Source: Marinobacter pelagius (GTDB lineage: Bacteria > Pseudomonadota > Gammaproteobacteria > Pseudomonadales > Oleiphilaceae). Taken from it: a DNA stretch of 64,000 nt. A program made the position numbers and the translations under genes. The notes beneath the pieces were generated by a model. That model did no database searches. It worked only from the letters and a program-made list of their open reading frames with translations, and was not told where the DNA came from. Positions 18,878 through 28,550 of this stretch are shown here, one piece after another (the first letter of the stretch is position 1; each line of letters begins with the position of its first letter). The DNA lies in assembly GCF_900114925.1 (NCBI RefSeq), contig NZ_FOUR01000010.1:1-64000 (forward strand), given 5' to 3'.

Positions 18878-19493
18878 CCGGTGGTTAAAAAACGGGCAGG
18901 CAAGTATACATAAATCGGAATTTATTTTCAGGTCTAATTAAAAAATGTCGCCAAAGATGTAGGGTGCGCGGCTTGAAGGAGCTTAAAAGCATCTGAAAAT
19001 AAAAGAGAAATAGATCGAAGAAAGAGTCAGATCGGTGCCGGATCATTTAGTAACGCTATGAATTTTGGGCGTGTTCGGAAAACTACGACCTTGGTCTGAT
19101 TCTGGTTGTGTGGTGGTCTGAAAAAGGTCATTCTTGCGTAAGTAACCGCAATGGAATGTTGTTCGAAGGGCCCTATGGGCCCATTTGATTGCTTTGCTCA
19201 ATCAAAATGTAGTAAAAACACTACAACTTCGGGCGCATCAATGTGAGCACGCTCTCGAATCACCGGCTTGCCGCGGGCCAAAAGCCTGATTCCACAGGGC
19301 CAGCCGGGCAGGAAAACTTTGAAAGCTGTTCTATGCTTGATGGAGGTTCCATGTACTGTCCTGCAGTACCGCCATCAGGCTGATACACCCATAACAATTA
19401 CTCTGCATTTTCACGCAGCTTATCGACACTGTATGCGCAGCGGCTGCTGATCGTGGCCCGCGCTGCACCTTTTGATGCCAAGGGGAGGGTTTG
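18878..19493. other. Long intergenic region ahead of aceE
   Basis: More than 600 bp with no gene on either strand that I can support. It must hold the divergent promoters of the kamA-like gene and aceE. The notable content is a run of three adjacent inverted repeats at 19168-19225. The stretch 18880-19160 is AT-rich and otherwise featureless to my eye. Confidence 0.6.
19168..19225. promoter_or_regulatory. Three adjacent hairpins in the aceE upstream region
   Basis: Perfect inverted repeats follow one another: GGGCCC-tat-GGGCCC (19168-19182), TTTGATTG...CAATCAAA (19184-19206) and TGTAGT-aaaaac-ACTACA (19208-19225). They lie about 270-325 bp before the aceE start. They could be operator sites or part of a structured leader. 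Confidence 0.5.
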
Positions 19494-22157
19494 ATGTACC
19501 AGGACGATGATCCCATTGAAACCAGTGAATGGCTTGACGCACTGGAATCTCTGATCGAGAACGAAGGCGTTGAGCGAGCCAAATATATTCTGGAGCGACT
19601 CTCCGAGCGCGCCAGCCGCGATGGCACCGAGTTGCCGTATTCCATTACCACGCCGTTCCGCAACACCATTCCGGTGATTCAGCAGGCCCAGATGCCGGGC
19701 GACCTTTTCATGGAGCGTCGTATCCGTTCCCTGATCCGCTGGAACGCCATGGCCATGGTGGTCCGCGCCAACAAGCGCCCGGGCGAGCTCGGTGGCCATA
19801 TTTCTACCTTCTCCTCGGCTGCCACGCTCTACGACGTGGGCTTCAACTACTTCTTCCACGGTGGCGACGAGAAGCGCGAGTCCGACCTGGTGTATTTCCA
19901 GGGTCACGCGGCGCCAGGTATCTACGCCCGCTCTTTCCTGGAAGGTCGGTTCGACGAATCGCAGCTGGACAAGTACCGGGAAGAGGTCGATGGCGAAGGC
20001 CTGTCCTCCTACCCGCACCCCTGGCTGATGCCGGATTACTGGCAGTTCCCCACGGTTTCCATGGGCCTTGGGCCGATTCAGGCCATTTACCAGGCCCACG
20101 TCATGAAGTACCTGCACAGCCGCGAGCTGATCGACATGGACGGCCGCAAGGTATGGGGCTTCCTGGGTGACGGCGAGTGCGACGAGCCGGAAACCCTGGG
20201 CTCCATCTCCAAGGCGGGCCGTGAAGGTCTGGACAACCTGATCTTCGTGGTCAACTGTAACCTGCAGCGTCTGGACGGCCCGGTCCGTGGTAACGGCAAG
20301 ATCATCCAGGAACTGGAAGGTGTCTTCCGCGGTGCCGGCTGGAACGTGATCAAGGTGGTCTGGGGCCGCATGTGGGATCCGCTGTTCGAGAAAGACGAAG
20401 ACGGCATCATGCAGCGGACCATGGATGAAATCTGCGATGGCGACCTGCAGAACTACGTGTTCCAGGGGCCGGCCTACACCCGCAAGGAATTCTTCGGCAA
20501 GCATCCGGAGCTGGCCAAGCTGGCGGAGAACCTGTCCGACGAGGACATCGCCAAGCTCAACCGCGGTGGTCACGACCCGTACAAGGTCTACGCGGCCTAT
20601 CACAAGGCCGTCAACCAGGCCAACGGCAAGCCGACTGTGATCCTCGCCCACACCATCAAGGGCTATGGTTTCGGCGCGGCGGGCGAAGCCCAGAACACCG
20701 CCCACTCCCTGAAGAAGCTGGACAAGGACACCCTGAAGGAATTCCGGGACCGCTTCGGTGTGCCGCTGAAGGACGACGAGCTGGAAGAAATTCCTTACTA
20801 CCGTCCGGCGCCGGACAGCCCCGAGATGGTATACATGAAGAAGCGTCGCCAGGATCTGGGTGGCTTCTATCCGAAGCGTCGTAAGGACTGCCAGCCGTTG
20901 CAGATTCCCGAGCTGGATATCTTCAAGCAGGTGCTGGAAGGCTCCAACGGCCGCGAGATCTCCACCACCATGGCGTTCGTGCGCATTCTCACAGCCCTGG
21001 TGAAGGACAAGCGCATCGGCAAGCGCGTGGTACCAATCGTGCCGGACGAAGCCCGGACCTTTGGTATGGAGGGCATGTTCCGTCAGCTGGGTATCTACAC
21101 CTCCGAGGGCCAGAAATACGTGCCCCAGGACCGTGACCAGATCATGTATTACCGGGAGGACAAGAAAGGCCAGATCCTCCAGGAAGGTATCAACGAAGAC
21201 GGTTCCATGGCCGCCTGGATGGCAGCAGCTACTTCCTACAGCACCAACAACTTCCCGCTGATCCCGTTCTATGTGTTCTATTCCATGTTCGGCTTCCAGC
21301 GGATCGGTGACCTGGCCTGGGCCTCCGGTGACATCCAGGCCCGTGGCTTCCTGATCGGTGGCACTGCCGGCCGTACCACCCTTAACGGTGAAGGCCTGCA
21401 GCACCAGGACGGCCACAGCCACATCCTGGCCAACACCATCCCGAACTGTAAGGCCTACGACCCGGCCTACGGCTACGAGATGGCCGTGGTGATCCGTCAC
21501 GGTATGAAGGAGATGTTCGAGGAGAACCGGAACGTCTTCTACTACCTGACCATCGAAAACGAGATGTACGAGCAGCCGGCGATGCCGAAGGACTGCGAGG
21601 ACGGCATCATCAAGGGTATGTACAAGTACGAGTCTGTTGAAACCAAGGGCCGCAAGAAGAGCCCGCGGGTCCAGCTGCTCGGCTCCGGCGCCATCCTCAA
21701 CGAGGTTCGTGCCGCCGCCCAGATGCTGAAAGACGACTGGGGCGTGGCCTCGGACGTGTGGAGCGTGACCAGCTACAACGAACTGGCCCGCGACGGTCAG
21801 CACGTGGAGCGCTGGAACCACCTGCACCCGGACGACAAGCCCAAGAAGGCCTACGTCACCCAGATGCTGGAGAAGGAGCAGGGGCCGGTGGTGTCCTCCA
21901 CCGACTACATCAAGCTGCACTCCGAGCAGCTGCGGGCGTTCATCCCCAAGACCTTCATGACCCTGGGCACCGACGGCTTCGGCCGCAGCGATACCCGCGA
22001 GAAGCTGCGTAACTTCTTCGAGGTGGATCGCTACTACGTGACAGTCACCGCGCTGTCCGCCCTGGCCAAAGACGGAGAGATCAAGGAAGAGCAGGTTCTC
22101 GAAGCCATGCGCAAGTACGGAATCGATCGCAACAAAACGAACCCGGTGCTGAGCTAA
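19494..22157 (+). CDS. aceE: Pyruvate dehydrogenase E1 component
   Basis: About 887 residues, the usual length of the homodimeric E1 of Gram-negative bacteria. The frame opens with a TTG at 19491, but the ATG at 19494 is 4 nt after a strong AGGGGAGGG site and is preferred. The thiamine diphosphate motif is present (GDGECDEPE then NLIFVVNCNLQ), as are GHAAPGIYARSFLEGR and the transketolase-like central domain (GLQHQDGHSH). It decarboxylates pyruvate and passes the acetyl group to the E2 lipoyl domains. aceF follows 10 bp later; no lpd is nearby. Confidence 0.97.
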   Translation: MYQDDDPIETSEWLDALESLIENEGVERAKYILERLSERASRDGTELPYSITTPFRNTIPVIQQAQMPGDLFMERRIRSLIRWNAMAMVVRANKRPGELGGHISTFSSAATLYDVGFNYFFHGGDEKRESDLVYFQGHAAPGIYARSFLEGRFDESQLDKYREEVDGEGLSSYPHPWLMPDYWQFPTVSMGLGPIQAIYQAHVMKYLHSRELIDMDGRKVWGFLGDGECDEPETLGSISKAGREGLDNLIFVVNCNLQRLDGPVRGNGKIIQELEGVFRGAGWNVIKVVWGRMWDPLFEKDEDGIMQRTMDEICDGDLQNYVFQGPAYTRKEFFGKHPELAKLAENLSDEDIAKLNRGGHDPYKVYAAYHKAVNQANGKPTVILAHTIKGYGFGAAGEAQNTAHSLKKLDKDTLKEFRDRFGVPLKDDELEEIPYYRPAPDSPEMVYMKKRRQDLGGFYPKRRKDCQPLQIPELDIFKQVLEGSNGREISTTMAFVRILTALVKDKRIGKRVVPIVPDEARTFGMEGMFRQLGIYTSEGQKYVPQDRDQIMYYREDKKGQILQEGINEDGSMAAWMAAATSYSTNNFPLIPFYVFYSMFGFQRIGDLAWASGDIQARGFLIGGTAGRTTLNGEGLQHQDGHSHILANTIPNCKAYDPAYGYEMAVVIRHGMKEMFEENRNVFYYLTIENEMYEQPAMPKDCEDGIIKGMYKYESVETKGRKKSPRVQLLGSGAILNEVRAAAQMLKDDWGVASDVWSVTSYNELARDGQHVERWNHLHPDDKPKKAYVTQMLEKEQGPVVSSTDYIKLHSEQLRAFIPKTFMTLGTDGFGRSDTREKLRNFFEVDRYYVTVTALSALAKDGEIKEEQVLEAMRKYGIDRNKTNPVLS

Positions 22158-22167
22158 GGAGACCGCC

Positions 22168-23808
22168 ATGAGTGAACAGGAAATCAAGGTTCCCGATCTC
22201 GGCGGTGCTGATGAAGTCGAGATCATCGAAATCATCGCCAGCGAAGGGGATTCGGTTGAGGAAGAAGATCCGATTCTGACCGTGGAGTCCGACAAGGCTT
22301 CCGTCGAGCTGCCGGCGCCTCTCAAGGGCAAGATCACCAAGATCACCGTCAAGGTGGGTGACAAGGTCAGCGAAGGCGATGTCGTCGGTATGATGGAGGT
22401 CAGCGGTGAGTCCGGTGGCTCCGACGAGTCTGCCGGCGAGGAGCAGGAGGAGGAAAAGGCTGAAGAGCAAGCTGAGGCCAAATCCGAAGAGAGCAAACCT
22501 GCGCCGAAAAAGAAATCCGGCGGCAGCCGTAAGGAGACGGTCAAGGTCCCGAACCTGGACGGTTTCGACAACGTGCCGGTCATCGAGATCAACGTCTCCG
22601 AAGGCGACACCATCGAGGCGGACGATCCGCTGGTGACTGTGGAGTCCGACAAGGCGACGATGGAAGTGCCGTCTCCCTATGCCGGCAAGGTGGAAAAGAT
22701 CCTGGTGAAGGAGGGGGACAAGCTCTCCGAGGGTGACGACCTGCTGGAGATGACCATCGTCGAAGAAGGTGGCGAGGAAGAGGAAGCGCCTTCCGCGCCG
22801 GCGAAGGAAGAGAAAGCGGAAAGCAAGCCTGCCGAGAAGCCGAAGCAGGAAGCTACGCCGCAGCCCCAGGGTTCCACCTACGAGCCGCCGTCACCGGGTG
22901 CCAAGGTCCATGCCGGCCCGGCCGTGCGCAAGTTGGCCCGAGAGCTGGGTGCGGATCTGACCCGCGTGAAGGGCAGTGGCCCGAAAGGCCGGATTGTGAA
23001 GGACGACGTCCAGGCCTATGTGAAGGGTCAGCTGCAGCAGGCCCAGCAGGGCGGCGGTGTGGCTACCGGCTCCGGTATTCCGGGTGTGAAACTGCCGGAC
23101 TTCAGCCAGTTCGGCGAGGTGGAGCGCGAGTCCATGTCGCGCATGATGGCGGCCACGGCCACCAACATGCAGCGCAGCTGGCTGAACGTGCCTCACGTGA
23201 CCCAGTTTGACGAAGCCGACATCACCGAGATGGAGAGCTTCCGCAAGGCCCAGAAGGCAGCGGGCGAGAAGAAGGGCGTGAAGATGACGCCACTTCCGTT
23301 CCTGCTCAAGGCTTGTGCGGCTGCACTGGCGGAACTGCCCCAGTTCAACGTGTCCCTGGACATGGAGCGCAAGGAGGTGGTTCGCAAGAAGTACATCCAC
23401 ATCGGTATCGCGGTGGATACCCCGCACGGTCTGATGGTTCCGGTCATCCGTGACGTGGACCAGAAGGGTCTGTGGGATCTGGCGGCCGAGAGTGCCGAGC
23501 TGGCCCAGAAGGCACGGGACAAGCAGCTGAAGCCTGCCGAGATGCAGGGTGCCTGCTTTACCATCACCAGTCTGGGTGGCATCGGTGGTACCGCGTTCAC
23601 GCCGATCGTGAACACGCCGGAGGTGGCGATCCTCGGTGTCTCCAAGGCGGCCATGAAGCCGGTCTGGGATGGCAACGAGTTCCAGCCGCGGCTGATGCTG
23701 CCGCTGTCGCTGTCCTACGACCACCGTGCGGTGAACGGGGCTGATGCGGCGCGGTTTACCAACCTGTTGACGCAGCTGTTGGGGGATATTCGGACGCTGC
23801 TGCTGTAA
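22168..23808 (+). CDS. aceF: Pyruvate dehydrogenase E2, dihydrolipoamide acetyltransferase
   Basis: This 546-residue protein has two lipoyl domains (lipoyl-lysine motifs ESDKAS near residue 43 and ESDKAT near residue 160) joined by acidic/lysine-proline linkers, a peripheral subunit-binding domain (AGPAVRKLARELGADLTRVKG) and the catalytic domain with YDHRAVNGADAARF. The usual DHRVIDGA motif has Asn for Asp here, as in Pseudomonas-type AceF; the catalytic His is kept. Two lipoyl domains rather than three is a normal variation. It forms the core of the complex with AceE and a remote Lpd. An unusual long-stem terminator element follows 45 bp after the stop. Confidence 0.96.
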   Translation: MSEQEIKVPDLGGADEVEIIEIIASEGDSVEEEDPILTVESDKASVELPAPLKGKITKITVKVGDKVSEGDVVGMMEVSGESGGSDESAGEEQEEEKAEEQAEAKSEESKPAPKKKSGGSRKETVKVPNLDGFDNVPVIEINVSEGDTIEADDPLVTVESDKATMEVPSPYAGKVEKILVKEGDKLSEGDDLLEMTIVEEGGEEEEAPSAPAKEEKAESKPAEKPKQEATPQPQGSTYEPPSPGAKVHAGPAVRKLARELGADLTRVKGSGPKGRIVKDDVQAYVKGQLQQAQQGGGVATGSGIPGVKLPDFSQFGEVERESMSRMMAATATNMQRSWLNVPHVTQFDEADITEMESFRKAQKAAGEKKGVKMTPLPFLLKACAAALAELPQFNVSLDMERKEVVRKKYIHIGIAVDTPHGLMVPVIRDVDQKGLWDLAAESAELAQKARDKQLKPAEMQGACFTITSLGGIGGTAFTPIVNTPEVAILGVSKAAMKPVWDGNEFQPRLMLPLSLSYDHRAVNGADAARFTNLLTQLLGDIRTLLL

Positions 23809-23852
23809 ATCTCCGCTGAATCCGCCCCCAGCCTTGATGGTTCGGGGGTGTC

Positions 23853-23958
23853 GAGAGGCGGGTACTGCGATTCAGAACACGCTACGAGCACATCCCTGTG
23901 CGCTTGTTTCGGGCCGTCCCTGGCCCTCAACAGTTCTGAATCGCAGTACCCGCCTCTC
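23853..23958. repeat. Conserved-core/variable-arm element, copy 1 (terminator-like)
   Basis: A 26-bp perfect inverted repeat (23853-23878 with 23933-23958) encloses a 54-nt core (23879-23932). The core is in reverse orientation relative to copies 2 and 3 and matches them at 48 of 54 positions. The right arm is directly followed by seven T residues, so on the plus strand the whole structure works as a very long intrinsic terminator for aceEF. The arms share no sequence with the arms of the other copies. Confidence 0.85.
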
Positions 23959-24014
23959 TTTTTTTGTCTCCGAGTTATCCCAGCTTTATTCATACGCAGG
24001 GGGTAGAATGCTCC

Positions 24015-24180
24015 GGGGTCAGAAGAACGCCTTCTTCTGACCCCTTCTTGGACTGATCCCCAAAGCTCGAACGCTCAGGGGTCTGAAGAACACTTTCTTC
24101 TGACCCCTTCTTGGACTAACCCCCAAAGCTTTGGCGCTGACCTCCAAAACGGGGTCAGATGAAGGTTTTCATCAGACCCC
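24015..24180. repeat. REP-like palindromes, cluster F (3 copies)
   Basis: Units at 24015-24044 (GAAGAA, symmetric), 24078-24107 (GAAGAA, reverse) and 24151-24180 (GATGAA, forward) lie between aceF and the convergent porin gene. The spacers between the first units share CTTCTTGGACT and CCCCAAAGCT, showing that the repeat plus its flank was duplicated together. Confidence 0.88.
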
Positions 24181-24276
24181 TGATCTGCCTCAGGCTCCAG
24201 AGTTAGCTCGGGAATGTCGGAGCTGGGCAAGGTGGAGGAGCGAGGCAAAACCTGTTGCTCTCCCACAAACGAAAAA

Positions 24277-24296
24277 GCCCCGGCAAATGCCGGGGC
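24277..24296 (-). terminator. Intrinsic terminator of the porin gene
   Basis: On the minus strand, GCCCCGGCA pairs with TGCCGGGGC around a 2-nt loop and is followed by TTTTT (24276-24272). It lies about 30 bp beyond the porin stop codon. Confidence 0.9.
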
Positions 24297-24326
24297 CTTT
24301 CCGAGTTAACTTCTAAAAAGGAAGGA

Positions 24327-25463
24327 TTAGAAGTTGTACTGTGCTGCGAACATCAGGCGGTTAGCGTCAGCTGATTCGCCGGCAACGGTTTCCTGATCGA
24401 AGTAACCGTATTCAACGCCCATCATGACGTTTTGAACCGGTGTCCACATGTAGTTGACGAACAGGTTCTGGTTGGTTTCCGGATCTGCATCAGTTGTTGC
24501 GCCTGCAGCAATTGCATCGTCCAGGTCCAGAGTAGTCATGCCATATGCTACGTTGATGCTGCTGCCGCCGCCCAGTGCCATGCTAACGCCGATGTTACCG
24601 CCATAGCCTTCGATGGTTTCTACGCTATCGCCATCGATGTAGGCGCTTGGGCCATAGTAGTTAGAGCCGGAGCGCCACAGGTAGCCGGTGGCTCCATCGG
24701 TGTAGTTGATTGCACCCTGAACAGAGAACATGTCGCTCAGTTTCAGTTTGGCGCTAGCTGCAGCTGAGAAGCCGATAGCGCTGTCATCGTTCACGCCATC
24801 ATCGGCTGTGACCTGGCTGGCCGAAGCAGAGGCTGCATAGGAGAAAGCGTCAACCGAATCTTCGATGCGTGCAGTGAAGGCGGGAGCTGAGGTGCGAGTG
24901 TTGCCGCCAGCGGCCAGTACTGCTTGAGAGCTCGGATCTTCAATGGCGAAGGACATTGGCCCAGTGGTGTAACGGATCTGCTCGGTACGATCCCAGCTGC
25001 CGTGGCTACCAGCAATACCATCAAAGTCGAGTGTCGGGGTAGAGCCTACGAAGCTGATTGTGTTGGACCATGTACGGCCAGCCAAAAAGCCCTGATAGGT
25101 ACCGTAGGCGTGACGCATACGCAGGCTGCCTGCGCTGTTGCCGGCACCACGGAAATCGCCCTCAATGTTAACCATTACGCCAGAGGCGTGGTTTACTTTC
25201 ACGCCGATACGGCTTTGTTGTACATCCGCACCGAAGTGGCCATCAATCTCTTCGTTGGCTGGAGTAAAAGAACCGGCGCGAGTGGATACTGCGCGGTTGT
25301 CATCGATATCGTAGCTCATGTTCAGACGAGCATAACCATACAGGCTAGCATCGACATCATCGCCGACGTTCAGGGTCAGAGCGCCTGCTTGTCCAGCTAC
25401 GCCCATCACCGCTACTGCTGCCGTCGCACGAATTGCCATTCTCAATTTGTTGTTGCTTTGCAT
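24327..25463 (-). CDS. DcaP-like outer-membrane porin
   Basis: The start at 25463 (MQSNNKLRMAIRATAAVAVM) is chosen because a signal peptide begins there and GGAGA lies upstream; the frame is open to 25529. The mature protein of about 355 residues opens VDASLYGYARLNMSYD and ends in a C-terminal Phe (FAAQYNF), as expected of a trimeric outer-membrane barrel in the DcaP-like group. Alternating hydrophobic strands fill the rest. Substrates are probably small anionic or dicarboxylic compounds by family, but this is not certain. A strong terminator follows the gene. Confidence 0.85.
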   Translation of the reverse strand: MQSNNKLRMAIRATAAVAVMGVAGQAGALTLNVGDDVDASLYGYARLNMSYDIDDNRAVSTRAGSFTPANEEIDGHFGADVQQSRIGVKVNHASGVMVNIEGDFRGAGNSAGSLRMRHAYGTYQGFLAGRTWSNTISFVGSTPTLDFDGIAGSHGSWDRTEQIRYTTGPMSFAIEDPSSQAVLAAGGNTRTSAPAFTARIEDSVDAFSYAASASASQVTADDGVNDDSAIGFSAAASAKLKLSDMFSVQGAINYTDGATGYLWRSGSNYYGPSAYIDGDSVETIEGYGGNIGVSMALGGGSSINVAYGMTTLDLDDAIAAGATTDADPETNQNLFVNYMWTPVQNVMMGVEYGYFDQETVAGESADANRLMFAAQYNF

Positions 25464-25538
25464 CGTTGTTGTCTCCACACATTTGTTGTTGTTGGACCCA
25501 CAAACAAGGTAGTTACGAATCCATGACAATTCAAATAA

Positions 25539-25561
25539 ATTCGTCGATTATTAAGACGAAT
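25539..25561. promoter_or_regulatory. Inverted repeat upstream of the porin gene
   Basis: ATTCGTC-gattattaa-GACGAAT (7-bp arms) lies in the 160-bp region between the divergent porin and exonuclease genes. It may be an operator for either; no regulator is known. Confidence 0.4.
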
Positions 25562-25626
25562 GTCTATAGGCGGATTTCGTTGATATACAGACATCTGCGG
25601 TTGACCTTTCGTCGTAATGGTGAGCA

Positions 25627-27078
25627 ATGACCTCCCAAAGTACATACCTTACAGACAACACCTTTGCGTTTCTGGATATTGAAACCACCGGGGGCAATTC
25701 GTCCCATGACCGCATAACGGAAATCGGCATCCGGTTCTGGCGAGCCGGTGAGGTGGTCGGAGAGTGGCAGACACTGCTTAACCCCGAAACCAGGATTTCA
25801 CCATTTATTGAACGGCTTACCGGTATCAGCAATGAGATGGTGGCCGGAGCGCCGGTGTTCGGGGAGGTGGCGGATGAGCTGGAAGCGCAGTTGAAGGGTT
25901 GTGTGTTCGTGGCCCACAACGCGCGCTTTGATTACGGCTTCATTAAATCCGAGTTCCGGCGGCTGGGCCGGATGTTCTCTGCCCGGGTACTGTGCACGGT
26001 GAAACTCTCAAGAAGGCTGTATCCCGAGTTCCGGCGCCACAACATGGATGCGCTGATTGCCCGTCATGGCCTCGCGCAGGTGCAGCGGCACCGGGCCATG
26101 GGAGATGTGTCCGCGATGCTGGCGTTTTTCGAGCATGCCCGGAACGAGCATGGCGCCGAACCCATGGAGAACGCCATCCGGGAGTTGCTGCAAAAGCCCA
26201 GCGTGCCCTCGAACCTGCCGCCGGGCATCATGGATGAGTTGCCCCGTGTGCCGGGTGTGTATCGGTTCTATGGTGAGAACGATGTGCTGCTCTACGTGGG
26301 CAAAAGCACCAATATTGCCCAGCGGGTCGCTTCCCACTTTTCCGGGGATCACAACTCCAGCCGCGGCGTGCGGATGTCGGAAAGCCTGCGGCGTGTGGAG
26401 TGGACGGAGACCGCCGGAGAGTTAGGGGCACTACTGCTCGAGCTGAAGCAGATCAAGGCCCTCAAACCCATGTTCAACCGTCGCTCCCGGGCGGCGAAGA
26501 ACCTGGTCAGCATCGAGCTGACAACCAACGAATCCGGCTACCTGCAGGCCCGGCTGGTGCGGGAGATCGAACCACATAGGCTTGGGGGCTATTTCGGACT
26601 GTTTCGCAGCAAGCGGGATGCGGAACGGGCACTCAGCGGCATCGCGGCCAAGAACGAGCTGTGCAATCAGCTGCTGGGCCTGGAGCCCGAGCACGAAGGC
26701 GCCTGCTTCCAGCGCACCCTCGGCCGGTGCAAGGGCGCCTGTGAAGGGGAAGAGGATGTCGTTCGCTACAACCTGCGGACGCAGATCGCCTTCCACGGCC
26801 TGCGCCTGACAACCTGGCCCTGGCAGGGGCCGGTCGGCATTGTCGAGCGTAACGAGAAAACCGGGCGGACGGACATCCTGGTGGTCTACAACTGGATACA
26901 CGTCGCCACTGTTCACCACGAAGACGAACTGCACGACCTCTCCCTGCGCGGTCAGTCAGTGACCTTTGATCTCGATTCGTACAAACTGCTGGTCAAGACA
27001 CTTCTCGGACGTGGCAGCAAGCCCCCGCGCCTGATCGAACTGCCGTCCACCGGCACACCGGATGTTCTTATGCCCTGA
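25627..27078 (+). CDS. DEDDh exonuclease fused to GIY-YIG nuclease
   Basis: This 483-residue protein joins two nucleases. Residues 1-175 are a DnaQ-like 3'-5' exonuclease with FLDIETTG (Asp17, Glu19), AHNARFDYGF and a late HRAMGD, giving the DEDDh set. Residues about 205-290 are a GIY-YIG domain (PGVYRFYGENDVLLYVGKST), as in UvrC and Cho. The C-terminal part resembles the region after GIY-YIG in such fusions, with several Cys (ELCNQ, GACFQRTLGRCKGACEG). The layout suggests incision followed by trimming in DNA repair, but that is inference. It stands alone between the porin gene and the AST genes. Confidence 0.85.
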   Translation: MTSQSTYLTDNTFAFLDIETTGGNSSHDRITEIGIRFWRAGEVVGEWQTLLNPETRISPFIERLTGISNEMVAGAPVFGEVADELEAQLKGCVFVAHNARFDYGFIKSEFRRLGRMFSARVLCTVKLSRRLYPEFRRHNMDALIARHGLAQVQRHRAMGDVSAMLAFFEHARNEHGAEPMENAIRELLQKPSVPSNLPPGIMDELPRVPGVYRFYGENDVLLYVGKSTNIAQRVASHFSGDHNSSRGVRMSESLRRVEWTETAGELGALLLELKQIKALKPMFNRRSRAAKNLVSIELTTNESGYLQARLVREIEPHRLGGYFGLFRSKRDAERALSGIAAKNELCNQLLGLEPEHEGACFQRTLGRCKGACEGEEDVVRYNLRTQIAFHGLRLTTWPWQGPVGIVERNEKTGRTDILVVYNWIHVATVHHEDELHDLSLRGQSVTFDLDSYKLLVKTLLGRGSKPPRLIELPSTGTPDVLMP

Positions 27079-27172
27079 GTGGCGTATTATGGAACGGTCC
27101 GCATTCGTACCTAGTGCGAATCTGAAACATTGCCTGCTATGTTAAAGGTTTAGATCCCGCTGAGAGAGATTT

Positions 27173-28387
27173 ATGAACAAAGAGCCCGTTTCCCGCGAAC
27201 TGTTTGATGAAGTCATGGTGCCCAACTACGCCCCCGGAAGCATCATCCCGGTGCGCGGTGAAGGCTCTCGCATCTGGGACCAGGAAGGTCGGGAGTTCGT
27301 GGATCTCCAGGGTGGTATCGCCGTAACCTGCCTCGGCCACTCCCACCCCGGGCTCATCGGCGCACTCCAGGAACAGGCCGAGAAAATCTGGCACCTGTCC
27401 AACGTCATGACCAACGAACCGGCCTTGCGCCTGGCCAAGACCCTGTGCGACCTCACCTTCGCCGAACGTGTATTCTTCGCCAACTCCGGCGGCGAAGCCA
27501 ACGAAGCCGCCTTCAAACTGGCCCGTCGCTATGGGTGGGAACACTTCGGTCCGGAGAAGAACGAAATCATCTCGTTCACCAACTCCTTCCACGGCCGCAC
27601 CCTGTTCACCGTCAGCGTCGGTGGCCAGCCCAAGTACCTCGAAGGCTTCGAACCGGCTCCGGGCGGCATTCACCACGCCGAGTACAACAACCTCGACTCC
27701 GTGAAGGCCCTGATCTCCAAAGAGAAAACCTGCGCCGTCGTGGTTGAACCGATCCAGGGCGAAGGCGGCGTCATGCCCGCCGATCCCGAATTCCTCAAAG
27801 GTTTGCGCAAGTTGTGCGACGAAAACGACGCCCTGCTGGTCTTCGACGAAGTCCAGACCGGCGTCGGCCGTACCGGTCACCTGTACGCCTACGAAATGTA
27901 CGACGTCGTCCCGGACATCCTCTCCAGCGCCAAGGGCCTCGGCGGCGGCTTCCCGGTAGCGGCCATGCTCACCACCGCCAAAATCGCCGCCAGCCTCGGC
28001 GTCGGCACCCACGGCAGCACCTACGGCGGCAACGCTCTGGCCTGCGCCGTGGCCCAGAAAGTCGTCGACACCATCAGCCAGCCGGAAATCCTCAAGGGCG
28101 TCAAAGCCCGCTCCGACAAACTCCGCAAGGGCATGATGGACATCGGCGAGCGTTACGGCATCTTCAGCGAAGTCCGCGGTGCTGGCCTGTTGCTGGGCTG
28201 TGTACTGACCGAGAAATGGCAGGGCAAGGCCAAGGATTTCCTGAATGCCGGTCTCGATGAAGGTGTGATGGTACTGGTCGCCGGCGGAAACGTTGTCCGC
28301 CTGGCGCCGTCACTGATCATCCCGGATCAGGACATCGAAGAAGCGCTAGAGCGCTTCGAAAGAGCAGTTGAGAAGTTGACGGCATAA
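27173..28387 (+). CDS. aruC: Succinylornithine/acetylornithine aminotransferase
   Basis: This 404-residue class III PLP aminotransferase has the cofactor lysine in [25 protein letters not shown] for phosphate binding, and [11 protein letters not shown]. Its place at the head of aruFG-astD-astB makes it the succinylornithine transaminase of the AST pathway (AstC/AruC), although such enzymes often also serve arginine biosynthesis as ArgD. A GAGAGA site precedes the ATG. A 54-nt-core repeat element (copy 2) sits between this gene and aruF. Confidence 0.94.
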   Translation: MNKEPVSRELFDEVMVPNYAPGSIIPVRGEGSRIWDQEGREFVDLQGGIAVTCLGHSHPGLIGALQEQAEKIWHLSNVMTNEPALRLAKTLCDLTFAERVFFANSGGEANEAAFKLARRYGWEHFGPEKNEIISFTNSFHGRTLFTVSVGGQPKYLEGFEPAPGGIHHAEYNNLDSVKALISKEKTCAVVVEPIQGEGGVMPADPEFLKGLRKLCDENDALLVFDEVQTGVGRTGHLYAYEMYDVVPDILSSAKGLGGGFPVAAMLTTAKIAASLGVGTHGSTYGGNALACAVAQKVVDTISQPEILKGVKARSDKLRKGMMDIGERYGIFSEVRGAGLLLGCVLTEKWQGKAKDFLNAGLDEGVMVLVAGGNVVRLAPSLIIPDQDIEEALERFERAVEKLTA

Positions 28388-28407
28388 TGACCAAGTAGGC
28401 CGGAGCT

Positions 28408-28499
28408 CGGTTCCCCACGCCGGGAATGTTGAAGGCCAGGGAAGGCCTGAAACAAGCGCACATGGACGTGCTCGTAGCGGTTCCCGGCGTGGGGAACCG
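28408..28499. repeat. Conserved-core/variable-arm element, copy 2
   Basis: A perfect 19-bp inverted repeat (28408-28426 with 28481-28499) encloses the 54-nt core (28427-28480). Weaker complementarity continues outward, with GGCCGG on the left and CCGGCC on the right. It is intercistronic, between aruC and aruF, and no T-run follows, so it is not a plain terminator here. The core differs from copy 3 at one position. Confidence 0.85.
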
Positions 28500-28550
28500 G
28501 GCTTGGGCCGGCCGGACAACTCCGATACAAGTAAGTAACAGGAAGCAACT

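Noticed and set aside
19398-22652. 1084-codon minus-strand frame opposite aceE
   Set aside because: It is a shadow of aceE; its low-complexity composition comes from reverse codons, and aceE is certain.
22168-23808. Inactive AceF because DHR-x-x-D has Asn
   Set aside because: AYDHRA(I/V)NGA is the usual form in Pseudomonas-type AceF; the catalytic His is present.
23853-23958. Plain long intrinsic terminator only
   Set aside because: Copies 2 and 3 share the 54-nt core without a T-run, so the terminator role of copy 1 does not explain the family.
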